Source of the DNA: CAXSDR01 sp964236445
GTDB taxonomy: Bacteria > Actinomycetota > Actinomycetes > Motilibacterales > Motilibacteraceae
Length of the DNA: 13,412 nucleotides
Direction: 5' to 3'
Assembly: GCA_964236445.1 (NCBI GenBank)
Contig: CAXSDR010000102.1
Span: 1 to 13,412 of the forward strand
A program made the translations under genes and the position numbers. The notes beneath the pieces are model-generated. The model ran no database searches and was not told where the DNA came from. It worked only from the letters and a program-made list of their open reading frames with translations. Below are positions 7,206-13,412 of the stretch, in pieces. Each line of letters starts with the position of its first letter. Positions within the stretch are counted from its first letter, which is position 1.

Positions 7206-8540
7206 TCAGATCCAGCCGTTCTGGGGGTCGACGCGCGATCCGTTGACATAGACCATGAAGTGGACGTGGCAGCCGGTGGCGTAGCCGGTCTGGCCGGTGT
7301 AGCCGATGACGTCGCCCTGGTGGACGAACTGGCCGACATGCACCACGCCGAGGTAGGGCTGGTGGCTGTAGGACGTCGCGACGGGCATGCCGTGGATCGT
7401 CCCGTGGTCGATGCCGGTCTGGAAGCCGTAGCCGTTGAGCCATTCGGCCCACGCCACAGTGCCGTCGGCCGCGGCGTGGATGGGCGTGCCGCAGGCGGCG
7501 CCGAAGTCGGTGCCGTCGTGCAGCTTGAGGATGCCCAGCACCGGGTGCATGCGCATGCCGTAGGGCGAGGTGATCGGGCCGTCGACGGGGCGCTGGAGCC
7601 CGCTGCTGTGACCAGCGTCCGACGCCGCCCCGGAGCTGTCGCTCGCGCTTTGGCCCTCGGCGGCCGCCTTGCGTGCCCGGGCCGCTGCTGCCACAGTCGC
7701 GCGCCTCGCCCGGATCCGGCGCAGGGCAGCGGCCTTGCGGAGGAGGTTCCCGAGGTCGTCCGACGCCGCCTGCATCGAGTTCAGACGGGCGCTCTCCTGG
7801 ACCTTCTGCTGCGAGATCTGGTTCTGCGCGACTGCCGCGACGCTCTGGGCGTGGGCCGCGTCCTGGCGGGCCGCGCTCGCTGTCGCCTCGGCCGCCGTAC
7901 GCGCGGCGACGACCGCCACGGCCTGCTTCTCGAGGCGGGAGACCCGGGACTCGGCGTCAGCCAGGCGTGCGCCCTCGTTCGTGACGTCGGCGCGGTCCGT
8001 CGTGAGCCGGTCGAGCAGAGCGCTCTGTCCGCGCGCGGCGCTCTGCAGCATCACGACGCGGGTGACGAAGTCGGTCGGGGACTCCGACTGCATCACCACG
8101 CTGAGGTCGCCGAGCTGGCCGGAGGTGTAGGCGCTGCGCGCGATGCTGCCCGCAGCGCTGCGACCGGAGTCGATCTGGCTGCGGACAGACGCGAGGTGTT
8201 TGCGCGACGTCGCCACGTCGCGTCGCGCGATGTCGAGACGGGCCTGTAGGTCGTTCTGACGCGCGCGCGCCGCGTTGAGCGCGGTGTTGGCGCGCCCTTC
8301 GCTCGCCTGCGCGGCCGAGAGCAGTCGTTGCGCGTTCTGCAACGCCACGGTCGCCTGTCTCAGCTCCGTCGACGTGTCGTCCAGCGAGCTCTGCAGCTCT
8401 GCCACCTGCGCGTCGACGCGCTTCTTCTTCTGCTCGTTGCTGTCGGCCGCTGCCGGTGTGAAGAAGCCGAACAACAACGCGAGCAGCGTGACGGCGACGG
8501 TGCCGACCGAACCGGCGCGGAAGTGGCGAGATGCTCGCAC
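7206..8540 (-). CDS. M23 (LytM) metallopeptidase with coiled coil, likely FtsEX-controlled peptidoglycan hydrolase
   Basis: This 444-residue exported protein has a signal peptide (cleavage near TPAAA, residues 28-32), a long Ala/Gln/Arg-rich coiled coil from about 35 to 270, a basic stretch, a Ser/Gly/Ala linker (296-315) and a C-terminal M23 domain. Zinc ligands appear intact: His341 and Asp345 in HDGTD, and His425 and His427 in CHVHF, with His393 in YSH. It should therefore be an active endopeptidase cutting cell-wall cross-links, unlike EnvC, whose LytM domain is an activator. Position directly after ftsX and the coiled coil match the known logic in which FtsEX controls a hydrolase through its coiled coil (EnvC, PcsB, RipC). 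The start is GTG at 8540, with AGGAG at 8551-8555, 10 bases away. A longer in-frame extension to 8705 lacks support and overlaps ftsX. Confidence 0.92.
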   Translation of the reverse strand: MRASRHFRAGSVGTVAVTLLALLFGFFTPAAADSNEQKKKRVDAQVAELQSSLDDTSTELRQATVALQNAQRLLSAAQASEGRANTALNAARARQNDLQARLDIARRDVATSRKHLASVRSQIDSGRSAAGSIARSAYTSGQLGDLSVVMQSESPTDFVTRVVMLQSAARGQSALLDRLTTDRADVTNEGARLADAESRVSRLEKQAVAVVAARTAAEATASAARQDAAHAQSVAAVAQNQISQQKVQESARLNSMQAASDDLGNLLRKAAALRRIRARRATVAAAARARKAAAEGQSASDSSGAASDAGHSSGLQRPVDGPITSPYGMRMHPVLGILKLHDGTDFGAACGTPIHAAADGTVAWAEWLNGYGFQTGIDHGTIHGMPVATSYSHQPYLGVVHVGQFVHQGDVIGYTGQTGYATGCHVHFMVYVNGSRVDPQNGWI

Positions 8541-8603
8541 GCGGGTGGTGCTCCTGATGAGGTCGAGAGGGCAGCAGACGACGTCAGCAGGTCTAACACC
8601 GCG

Positions 8604-8625
8604 GACCTCCCGATCGTGGGAGGTC
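8604..8625 (-). terminator. Perfect 8-bp hairpin just after ftsX (partial terminator or attenuator)
   Basis: GACCTCCC and GGGAGGTC pair perfectly around a 6-base loop, beginning 4 bases after the ftsX stop and ending about 63 bases before the M23 start. No U-tract follows, so it is not a textbook intrinsic terminator. U-poor hairpins are nevertheless often proposed as terminators or mRNA-stability elements in actinomycetes. It would let ftsEX and the hydrolase be expressed at different levels. Confidence 0.5.
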
Positions 8626-8629
8626 GGGC

Positions 8630-9550
8630 TCAGACGCGCAGATATTTGCGCAGCGTGACGAACGACGCCGCTGACGACAGCGCGATCCCGAATGCGTAGA
8701 CCCACGGGATGACCGCCCAGACATCGCTCCAGTCGATGAACGCCACCAGCTTGAACTGGCGTGCGGCCTGGTCGACGATGACGAACTTCTGGAAGGCGAT
8801 GATGCCGATCGTGGTCAACGTCGCGCCGACGAGCCCGGCCAGCGCACCCTCGAGCAGGAACGGGAGCTGGATGTAGAAGTTGGAGGCACCGACGAGGCGC
8901 ATGATGCCCGTCTCACGACGACGGCTGAACGCCGCGACCCGGATCGTGTTGGCGATGAGCAACGTCGCGGCGACGATCGCGAGGCCGGCGACGCAGAATG
9001 CCGCGACCTGCAACCGGCTCAGGACGAGGAAGAACTTCTCGAGCGGCGCCTTGTTGTCGATGACCTCGGCGACGCCCGGCTGGTTGCCGAAGCGGCTGCT
9101 CACGAGGTCGAACTTCTTGGGATCGACGAGCTTCACGCGGAAGGAGTCCGGGAGGTATTTCTTGTCGACGTCAGCACTGATGGGCGAGCCCTTGAACATC
9201 TGCTTGAACCGGACGAACGCCTCGTCCTTGGACTCGTAGTAGACCTCGGACACCTGGTGACTCGCGCGCATGTCGTTCAGCGCGGTCTGCACCGCGTCCT
9301 TCTGCGGAAAGGTGACGGGCCCGCCGCTGCAGCTGGCGTACTTCTGCTCGTCGCCGGGCGCGCAGAGGAAGATGGACACCTCGACCTTGTCATACCAGTA
9401 GCCCTTCATCGTCGACACCTGACGGCTGAACAGCAGTCCCGCGGCGAAGAACGACAGGGCGATGAAGGTCGTGATGACGACCGCGATGGTCATGGTGAAG
9501 TTGCGCCGCAGGCCGATACCGACGTCTGCTGCGATGGTGCGTGCGCGCAT
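8630..9550 (-). CDS. ftsX: Cell division ABC-complex membrane protein FtsX
   Basis: This 306-residue membrane subunit of the FtsEX complex transmits ATP hydrolysis by FtsE to a cell-wall hydrolase outside the cell. Topology is typical: cytoplasmic N-terminus, helix 1 at about 20-42, an extracellular domain at 43-172 (with Cys63 and Cys74, possibly a disulfide), then helices at about 178-203, 226-254 and 278-299. The cytoplasmic segment RRRETGIMRLVGAS (210-223) is the conserved FtsX-family coupling region. The ATG start has AGGAG 5 bases upstream and lies 8 bases after the ftsE stop, so the two are surely co-translated. The next gene is the probable target hydrolase. Confidence 0.97.
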   Translation of the reverse strand: MRARTIAADVGIGLRRNFTMTIAVVITTFIALSFFAAGLLFSRQVSTMKGYWYDKVEVSIFLCAPGDEQKYASCSGGPVTFPQKDAVQTALNDMRASHQVSEVYYESKDEAFVRFKQMFKGSPISADVDKKYLPDSFRVKLVDPKKFDLVSSRFGNQPGVAEVIDNKAPLEKFFLVLSRLQVAAFCVAGLAIVAATLLIANTIRVAAFSRRRETGIMRLVGASNFYIQLPFLLEGALAGLVGATLTTIGIIAFQKFVIVDQAARQFKLVAFIDWSDVWAVIPWVYAFGIALSSAASFVTLRKYLRV

Positions 9551-9558
9551 GGGAACTC

Positions 9559-10248
9559 CTAACCGCCGTAGCCGTAGACGCCGCGCGACTGGTCGCGGAC
9601 GACGCGTCCGCCGTCCAGCTCGACGACACGCTTGCGCATCATGTCCACGACGTCGTCGTCGTGCGTCGCCATCACGATCGTCGTCCCGGTGCGGTTGATC
9701 CGGTCGAGCAGCTTCATGATGCCGACGCTCGTCGTCGGGTCGAGGTTGCCCGTCGGCTCGTCGGCCAGCAGGATCATCGGCCGGTTCACGAAGGCCCTCG
9801 CGATCGCCACGCGCTGCTGCTCGCCGCCCGACAGCTCGTCCGGGAGCCGGCCGCCCTTGCCCGAGAGACCGACCAGCTCGAGCACCTCGGGCACGACCTT
9901 GGCCACGGTCTGACGTGGCTTGCCGATGACCTCGAGAGCGAACGCGACGTTCTGGTGAACCGTCTTGCCGGGCAGCAGACGGAAGTCCTGGAAGACCGTG
10001 CCGATCTGACGGCGCAGCTGGGGCACCTTCCAGCTCGACAGCTTGTTGAGGTCACGACCGGCCACGTGCACCTCGCCCGAGGTCGCCTGCTCTTCCTTCA
10101 GCACCAGTCGCAGGAAGGTCGACTTTCCGGAGCCGGACTGACCGACGAGAAAGACGAACTCGCCCCGTTCGACCTCCACCGACACCTCGCGCAGGGCGGG
10201 CCGGGTCGTCTTCGGATAGAGCTTGGACACGGACTCGAAACGGATCAC
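9559..10248 (-). CDS. ftsE: Cell division ATP-binding protein FtsE
   Basis: This 229-residue ABC ATPase drives the FtsEX complex at the division site. The motifs are in order: Walker A GQSGSGKS (36-43), Q-loop at Gln87 in FQDFRLL, signature LSGGE (139-143), Walker B LLADEP with Asp163/Glu164, and the switch His196 in ATHD. The length equals the mycobacterial FtsE as I remember it, and the C-terminal RVVRDQSRGVYG is characteristic of actinomycete FtsE. The start is GTG at 10248-10246 (encoding MIRFESVSKLY); the frame is open far upstream, but nothing there resembles FtsE. The ribosome site is weak. An MFS gene, not the prfB often found there, precedes it by 56 bases. Confidence 0.97.
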   Translation of the reverse strand: MIRFESVSKLYPKTTRPALREVSVEVERGEFVFLVGQSGSGKSTFLRLVLKEEQATSGEVHVAGRDLNKLSSWKVPQLRRQIGTVFQDFRLLPGKTVHQNVAFALEVIGKPRQTVAKVVPEVLELVGLSGKGGRLPDELSGGEQQRVAIARAFVNRPMILLADEPTGNLDPTTSVGIMKLLDRINRTGTTIVMATHDDDVVDMMRKRVVELDGGRVVRDQSRGVYGYGG

Positions 10249-10276
10249 TGACCGACCAGGGATTGACGGGCTCGAC

Positions 10277-10291
10277 GCAGGCTCGACCTGC
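10277..10291. repeat. Short inverted repeat upstream of ftsE
   Basis: GCAGG and CCTGC flank the 5-base spacer CTCGA in the 56-base gap between the MFS stop and the ftsE start. It might be a weak hairpin at the end of the MFS message. The stem is only 5 bp and no U-tract follows. The gap holds no convincing promoter. Confidence 0.2.
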
Positions 10292-10304
10292 TTATCCGGG
10301 CAGT

Positions 10305-11516
10305 CTAGGCGCGGGCCGACTCCACGGGGTGGATTGACGCGGGCTGTGCTGGCGGTCGGCAGGCACCGGCGATGAGAAGCGCGAGGGCCAGCAGACCCGC
10401 GGCCACGGTGAGGGCGTGCAGCACCCCGACCCTGTCGCCGAGGAAGCCGATGAGGGGTGGCCCGGCCAGGAACGCGCAGTAGCCGATCGAGGCGACGACG
10501 CTGACCCGCCCCGCCGCGCGGTCGGGCTCGTCGGCCGCCGCGCTCATGCCGAGCGGGAAGCCGAGCGCCGCGCCGAGCCCGAAGAGCACCGAGCCGGCCA
10601 GCGCCACCGGGAGCGCCACCCCCCACACGATGAGCACGAGACCGCCGAAGGCGATGCCGGCCGAGGCACGGAGCACCGGCACCCGACCGAAGTGCTCGAT
10701 GAGGTTCGTGCCGAACCAGCGCGCCACGGTCATCGAGGCGACGAACAGCGCGAACGTCAGCGATCCGACCGCTGCGGAGCCGCCATAACCGTCGATCATC
10801 GCGATGCTCAGCCAGTCGGTGCCGGTGCCCTCGGCGAAGGCCATGCACAGCACGAACACGCCGATGAGCAGCGTACGAGGCTCCCGCCACGCGGCGAGGG
10901 GGCTGCGGCGGGGGGCGTCGACGTGCTCCACGACGGCGTCGACGGCGAAGAAGCCGCGGGCCGCGAGGGGCACGGCGAGGCCGACGACAGCGGCCACGAC
11001 GAGCAGGTGGACGGTCGCCGAGAGGTGCAGCGTGATCATCTCGGTGCCCACGAGCGCGCCGAGCACGGTGCCGATGCTGTAGCCGGCGTGGAACCTGGGC
11101 ATCACCGAGCGTTGGAGGCGTTGCTCGACCGCCGCCCCGTGCACGTTCATGCTCACGTCCCAGGTGCCGACGCCGAAGCCGAGCAGGAACAGGCCCACGA
11201 CCACCGGCGCGATGCCGAAGCGGTAGCCGACCGCCGCCGTGGCCAGGCCCGACACGGCGATGAGGGAGCTGATCGTCACGGCGCGCGCGGCCCCGAACCG
11301 GGTCACGACGGCTCCGGCCGAGGGCAGGGCGAGGATCGAGCCGACCGCGACCGAGAGCAGGATCAGACCGAGCACCGACGGGGTGACGTCGAGCTCGTCG
11401 CGGACCTGCGGGATGCGCGAGGCCCAGCTGGCGAACCCGAACCCACAGGCGATGAACACGATGTAGACCGCGCGCTGAGCCTTCAGCGCCTCGGCGTACG
11501 CCTGGCGCTCACTCAT
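10305..11516 (-). CDS. Major facilitator superfamily transporter, YbjJ-like
   Basis: This 403-residue membrane protein has about 12 hydrophobic segments. Sequence around GFASWASRIPQVRDEL (26-41) and VGTWDVSMNVHGAAVEQ (116-132), then MPRFHAGYSIGT, resembles the YbjJ/fucose-permease-like branch of the MFS. VTRFGAAR (71-78) sits at the usual loop between helices 2 and 3. It probably exports or imports a small solute using the proton gradient; the substrate is unknown, and proteins of this branch are mostly uncharacterised. The ATG start is supported by AGGAG 7 bases upstream. It is transcribed divergently from the PIG-L deacetylase gene across a 179-base gap, and ends 56 bases before ftsE, so some read-through into ftsE is possible. 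Confidence 0.9.
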   Translation of the reverse strand: MSERQAYAEALKAQRAVYIVFIACGFGFASWASRIPQVRDELDVTPSVLGLILLSVAVGSILALPSAGAVVTRFGAARAVTISSLIAVSGLATAAVGYRFGIAPVVVGLFLLGFGVGTWDVSMNVHGAAVEQRLQRSVMPRFHAGYSIGTVLGALVGTEMITLHLSATVHLLVVAAVVGLAVPLAARGFFAVDAVVEHVDAPRRSPLAAWREPRTLLIGVFVLCMAFAEGTGTDWLSIAMIDGYGGSAAVGSLTFALFVASMTVARWFGTNLIEHFGRVPVLRASAGIAFGGLVLIVWGVALPVALAGSVLFGLGAALGFPLGMSAAADEPDRAAGRVSVVASIGYCAFLAGPPLIGFLGDRVGVLHALTVAAGLLALALLIAGACRPPAQPASIHPVESARA

Positions 11517-11536
11517 CGGTGCTCTCCTCGAATCTC

Positions 11537-11553
11537 ATGGTCTCGATGGTCTC
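11537..11553. repeat. Tandem 8-base repeat close to the MFS start
   Basis: ATGGTCTC occurs twice with a 9-base period, about 20 bases upstream of the MFS start codon and partly in its likely 5' leader. It could be a regulator contact or chance. The rest of the 179-base divergent gap (11517-11695) shows no clear promoter boxes, RNA gene or strong hairpin. Confidence 0.2.
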
Positions 11554-11695
11554 CCACGGGCCAGCTCGCACGACGCCAGGGTGAACGCCACTCGCCCGCA
11601 AAGTGCCGTGCGCGCAGGTCGTCGAAGGCCCGCTGCGACGCGGCACGTCTGCCCTGCGTCATGCTGGCACCCAGCCCGTCGACGGAGGACGTCCC

Positions 11696-12427
11696 ATGGC
11701 CGACAGCACCCTGGCACCGTTCGACGAGGACCCCGGCCGCGTCCTCGCCGTGGTCGCCCACCCCGACGACCTGGAGTACGGCGCCGCTGCCGCAGTGGCC
11801 CTCTGGACCGCCGCCGGGCACGAGGTCGTCTACCTACTGGCGACGCGTGGCGAGGCAGGCATCGACGCACTGGCCCCGGCGGAGTCGGCCGTCGTACGCA
11901 CCGCGGAGCAGATCGCGAGCGCCGGTGTCGTGGGGGTGCGAACGGTCGAGTTCCTCGACCATGACGACGGAGTCGTGGTGTACGGCGTGGCGCTGCGCCG
12001 TGATATCGCGGGCGCGATCCGCCGGCATCGGCCCGACACGCTGCTGCTGTTCAACCACCGCGAGACCTGGGGCGCCGGCTCGCTCAACTCCCCCGACCAC
12101 CAGAACGTCGGGTTGGCAGCCTTGCATGCGGCGGGAGACGCCGCGAACCGGTGGATCTTCCCCGCGCAGCTGACCGCGGGGGCGCCGGCCCCGCACCGGG
12201 TGAAGCGGGCTCTGGTGACGAGCTCGCCGCAGTCCGACCACGCGATGGACGTCACAGCCGGCGTCGACCTCGCGGTAGCGTCGCTCTCGGAGCACCGTGC
12301 CTACCTCGACGGCCTGGGCGAGCACCCCATGGCCGATCCGGAGTTCGTGCGGATGATGCTCGAGCAGACCGGGCAGCGGTTCTCGGGGTCCGGAGCGGCC
12401 CTGGCGTTCGAGCTCTACCGCTTTTGA
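11696..12427 (+). CDS. PIG-L / LmbE-family deacetylase
   Basis: This 243-residue cytoplasmic enzyme has the PIG-L zinc-hydrolase fold. The signature AHPDDLEYG lies at 21-29, giving probable zinc ligands His22 and Asp25 and the catalytic-base Asp24. The third zinc ligand is probably His135 in SPDHQNVG. TRGEAG (50-55) and ETWGAGSLNSPDH (123-135) are also typical of the family. Members remove acetyl groups from N-acetylglucosamine-type substrates; actinomycete MshB and Mca act on mycothiol precursors and conjugates. Here the family motif reads DDLE rather than the DDE of MshB/Mca and the protein is shorter, so it is probably another subgroup with unknown substrate. The ATG start has GGAGG (11684-11688) 7 bases upstream; a longer frame back to 11603 is unsupported. 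It is divergent from the MFS gene. Confidence 0.88.
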   Translation: MADSTLAPFDEDPGRVLAVVAHPDDLEYGAAAAVALWTAAGHEVVYLLATRGEAGIDALAPAESAVVRTAEQIASAGVVGVRTVEFLDHDDGVVVYGVALRRDIAGAIRRHRPDTLLLFNHRETWGAGSLNSPDHQNVGLAALHAAGDAANRWIFPAQLTAGAPAPHRVKRALVTSSPQSDHAMDVTAGVDLAVASLSEHRAYLDGLGEHPMADPEFVRMMLEQTGQRFSGSGAALAFELYRF

Positions 12428-12528
12428 CTGCGCGCACGGGTATCGCTGGGTCATTCTGGGCACGGGGGACTTCAGCCGTACGTTGAGACGTTCGAAGCTA
12501 TGACGAGATCGGCAGAGGAGGGGCCCTG

Positions 12529-12711
12529 ATGCGACGAGCCAGGTTGGTGTGCGCCTCGTGCAACGGCCCTGTGGACGAGGGTCGCTGCGCGTCATGTCGG
12601 CGCTACCGTCCGAGCGAGCCGCAGTTCTCGCCCGCCATGATGGCGCTGATCGCCGCTCTCGTGACGGTCGCCTGGGTCCTCCTGCTCGCGCTGGGGCACG
12701 GCACGCTCTAG
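12529..12711 (+). CDS. Small zinc-ribbon protein with C-terminal membrane helix
   Basis: This 60-residue protein has two CxxC pairs (Cys8/Cys11 and Cys20/Cys23) in a basic N-terminal region, forming a compact zinc ribbon. A single hydrophobic helix follows at about 37-57. It is therefore probably tail-anchored in the inner membrane with the zinc module in the cytoplasm. It is judged real because AGGAGG (12516-12521) lies 7 bases from the ATG and the Cys spacing and membrane helix are coherent. It follows the PIG-L gene by 101 bases on the same strand, close enough for co-transcription but with room for its own promoter, and converges on the lipoprotein gene with a 9-base gap. I do not recognise a named family. 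Function is unknown; a membrane adaptor or redox/metal role would be speculation. Confidence 0.75.
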   Translation: MRRARLVCASCNGPVDEGRCASCRRYRPSEPQFSPAMMALIAALVTVAWVLLLALGHGTL

Positions 12712-12720
12712 GAGTGGCGG

Positions 12721-13412
12721 CTAGCCCTGAGCGGCGGCCGGCAACGGCTGGGGCTTCGAGCACAGCATCCGCTGCGCGCGCTCGCCCGCGTACTTCCCAT
12801 TCGCGACCAGCGCGTACTTCCCGCCCGGCAGCACATCCGGCTCGTAGATCTTGGGCGTCACCCCGAGGCAGAACCGCCAGCCTGTCGGCGACGTGGGTAG
12901 CGCGGCGTCCACGCCGGCGTCGGCGGCGAAGCCGGGCACGTGCCGGGTGAGCGGCAGCGGCACGAAGGCGCGCCCCTCGACGGTCTTGCCAGCCGGGACG
13001 ACGGTCGCCTGGAAGTAGACGGTGTAGTCGGGCCCACCAGGCGCCGACTTCGGGAGGAACGTCCGCTTCACCACGTCGATCGTGGTGCCCTGGCCGGCGA
13101 GCACGAAAGCCTTGAGCGGATCGACCTTGTCTCCGGGTCCCGTGGCCGAGCCGTCATTAACCGGGATGCGGTCTTGCAGGAGCACCGGAGCCGAGCCGGT
13201 GTTGGTCACGGTGTAGGCGATGAGCAAACCGGTGTTCTGCGGGCCTGAGACGAGCTCGTCCCCGTCGGTGGTGGGCTGCGGGCGCGGGGCGACCTTCGAC
13301 GTGAGCACGAGTGTCAGTCCCGTCGCAGTGGGCTGGGCCACCGGCGCGCTCGGTTCCTTGCCGTCGGAGGAGAGGTTGCTGCACCCGGCGAGACCTGCGA
13401 TGAGCGTCGCCG
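12721..13412 (-). CDS. Putative lipoprotein of unknown function (partial, N-terminus outside window)
   Basis: The frame is open to the right edge, giving about 229 residues plus stop. Near the edge the sequence reads IAGLAGCS, a lipobox whose Cys codon is 13383-13381, so the true start lies just beyond the window and this is a membrane-anchored extracellular protein. A GTG at 13341 is downstream of the lipobox and is not the start. After a short Ser/Pro-rich linker comes a beta-rich domain beginning near LVLTSKVAP, with AYTVTNTGSAPVLLQDR, an Ig-like pattern seen in many actinomycete surface lipoproteins. Two Cys in the last third (in WRFCLG and RMLCSK) could form a disulfide. No enzymatic motif is visible. 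It converges with the small zinc-ribbon gene. Confidence 0.78.
   Translation of the reverse strand, partial: ATLIAGLAGCSNLSSDGKEPSAPVAQPTATGLTLVLTSKVAPRPQPTTDGDELVSGPQNTGLLIAYTVTNTGSAPVLLQDRIPVNDGSATGPGDKVDPLKAFVLAGQGTTIDVVKRTFLPKSAPGGPDYTVYFQATVVPAGKTVEGRAFVPLPLTRHVPGFAADAGVDAALPTSPTGWRFCLGVTPKIYEPDVLPGGKYALVANGKYAGERAQRMLCSKPQPLPAAAQG

Noticed and set aside
7206..8705. Longer M23 protein starting inside ftsX
   Set aside because: The extra 55 residues are not signal-like. A GTG at 8540 with AGGAG upstream directly precedes a proper signal peptide.
9559..10890. Long 443-codon version of FtsE
   Set aside because: FtsE homology begins at the GTG at 10248. The upstream part is antisense-frame-like Arg-rich sequence overlapping the MFS gene, with an open frame only by chance.
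11603..11695. N-terminal extension of the PIG-L gene
   Set aside because: The extension has no family similarity, and the ATG at 11696 has an ideal GGAGG site.
10416..12173. 585-codon plus-strand open frame antisense to the MFS gene and overlapping PIG-L
   Set aside because: The composition is His/Asp/Arg-rich and low-complexity, with no recognisable motif, while the MFS and PIG-L frames have full family signatures.
12718..12725. GGCTAGCC palindrome at the convergent gene ends as a bidirectional terminator
   Set aside because: An 8-base palindrome without a loop cannot form a terminator hairpin. It overlaps the lipoprotein stop and is likely chance.

Overview
The window is high-GC DNA, densely packed with genes, most of them on the minus strand. 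GTG starts are common, Shine-Dalgarno sites are strong, and an FtsE/FtsX/peptidoglycan-hydrolase/SmpB cluster is present. Together these point to an actinomycete (Actinomycetota); the genus cannot be fixed from the sequence alone. No tRNA, rRNA, insertion sequence, CRISPR array or phage gene was seen. No gene-free stretch exceeds 300 bases; the longest gaps are about 180 bases.

Layout. Bases 1-2924 (minus) hold a carbohydrate ABC importer: a lipoprotein binding protein, then a MalF-type permease, then a MalG-type permease that runs off the left edge. No ATPase is present. An AT-rich island (about 2985-3107) upstream of the binding protein carries a good LacI-family operator match and two further dyads. 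Bases 3108-5713 (minus) hold two tandem, paralogous secreted chymotrypsin-fold serine proteases with Ig-like C-terminal domains. Bases 5748-10248 (minus) hold, in transcription order, ftsE, ftsX, an M23 metallopeptidase with a long coiled coil, smpB and a quinone-oxidoreductase-like MDR enzyme. Bases 10305-11516 (minus) encode a YbjJ-like MFS transporter. On the plus strand come a PIG-L/LmbE-type deacetylase (11696-12427) and a 60-residue zinc-ribbon/transmembrane protein (12529-12711). A lipoprotein of unknown function (minus) runs off the right edge.

How the genes fit together. FtsE and FtsX form the division-associated ABC complex, and the M23 protein has the architecture of an FtsEX-controlled cell-wall hydrolase. 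From ftsE to the second protease, seven genes lie head to tail with gaps of 8, 89, 47, 1, 34 and 80 bases, so read-through from division genes into smpB and the proteases is possible. An 8-bp perfect hairpin after ftsX could modulate this. The sugar importer is probably a separate, substrate-controlled operon. The most unusual material is the protease pair: Gly at the S1-pocket position, and a mature N-terminus apparently made directly by signal peptidase. The small zinc-ribbon membrane protein and the orphan lipoprotein are the least understood genes. No clearly new multi-gene system is evident; most of the window is recognisable housekeeping and transport.
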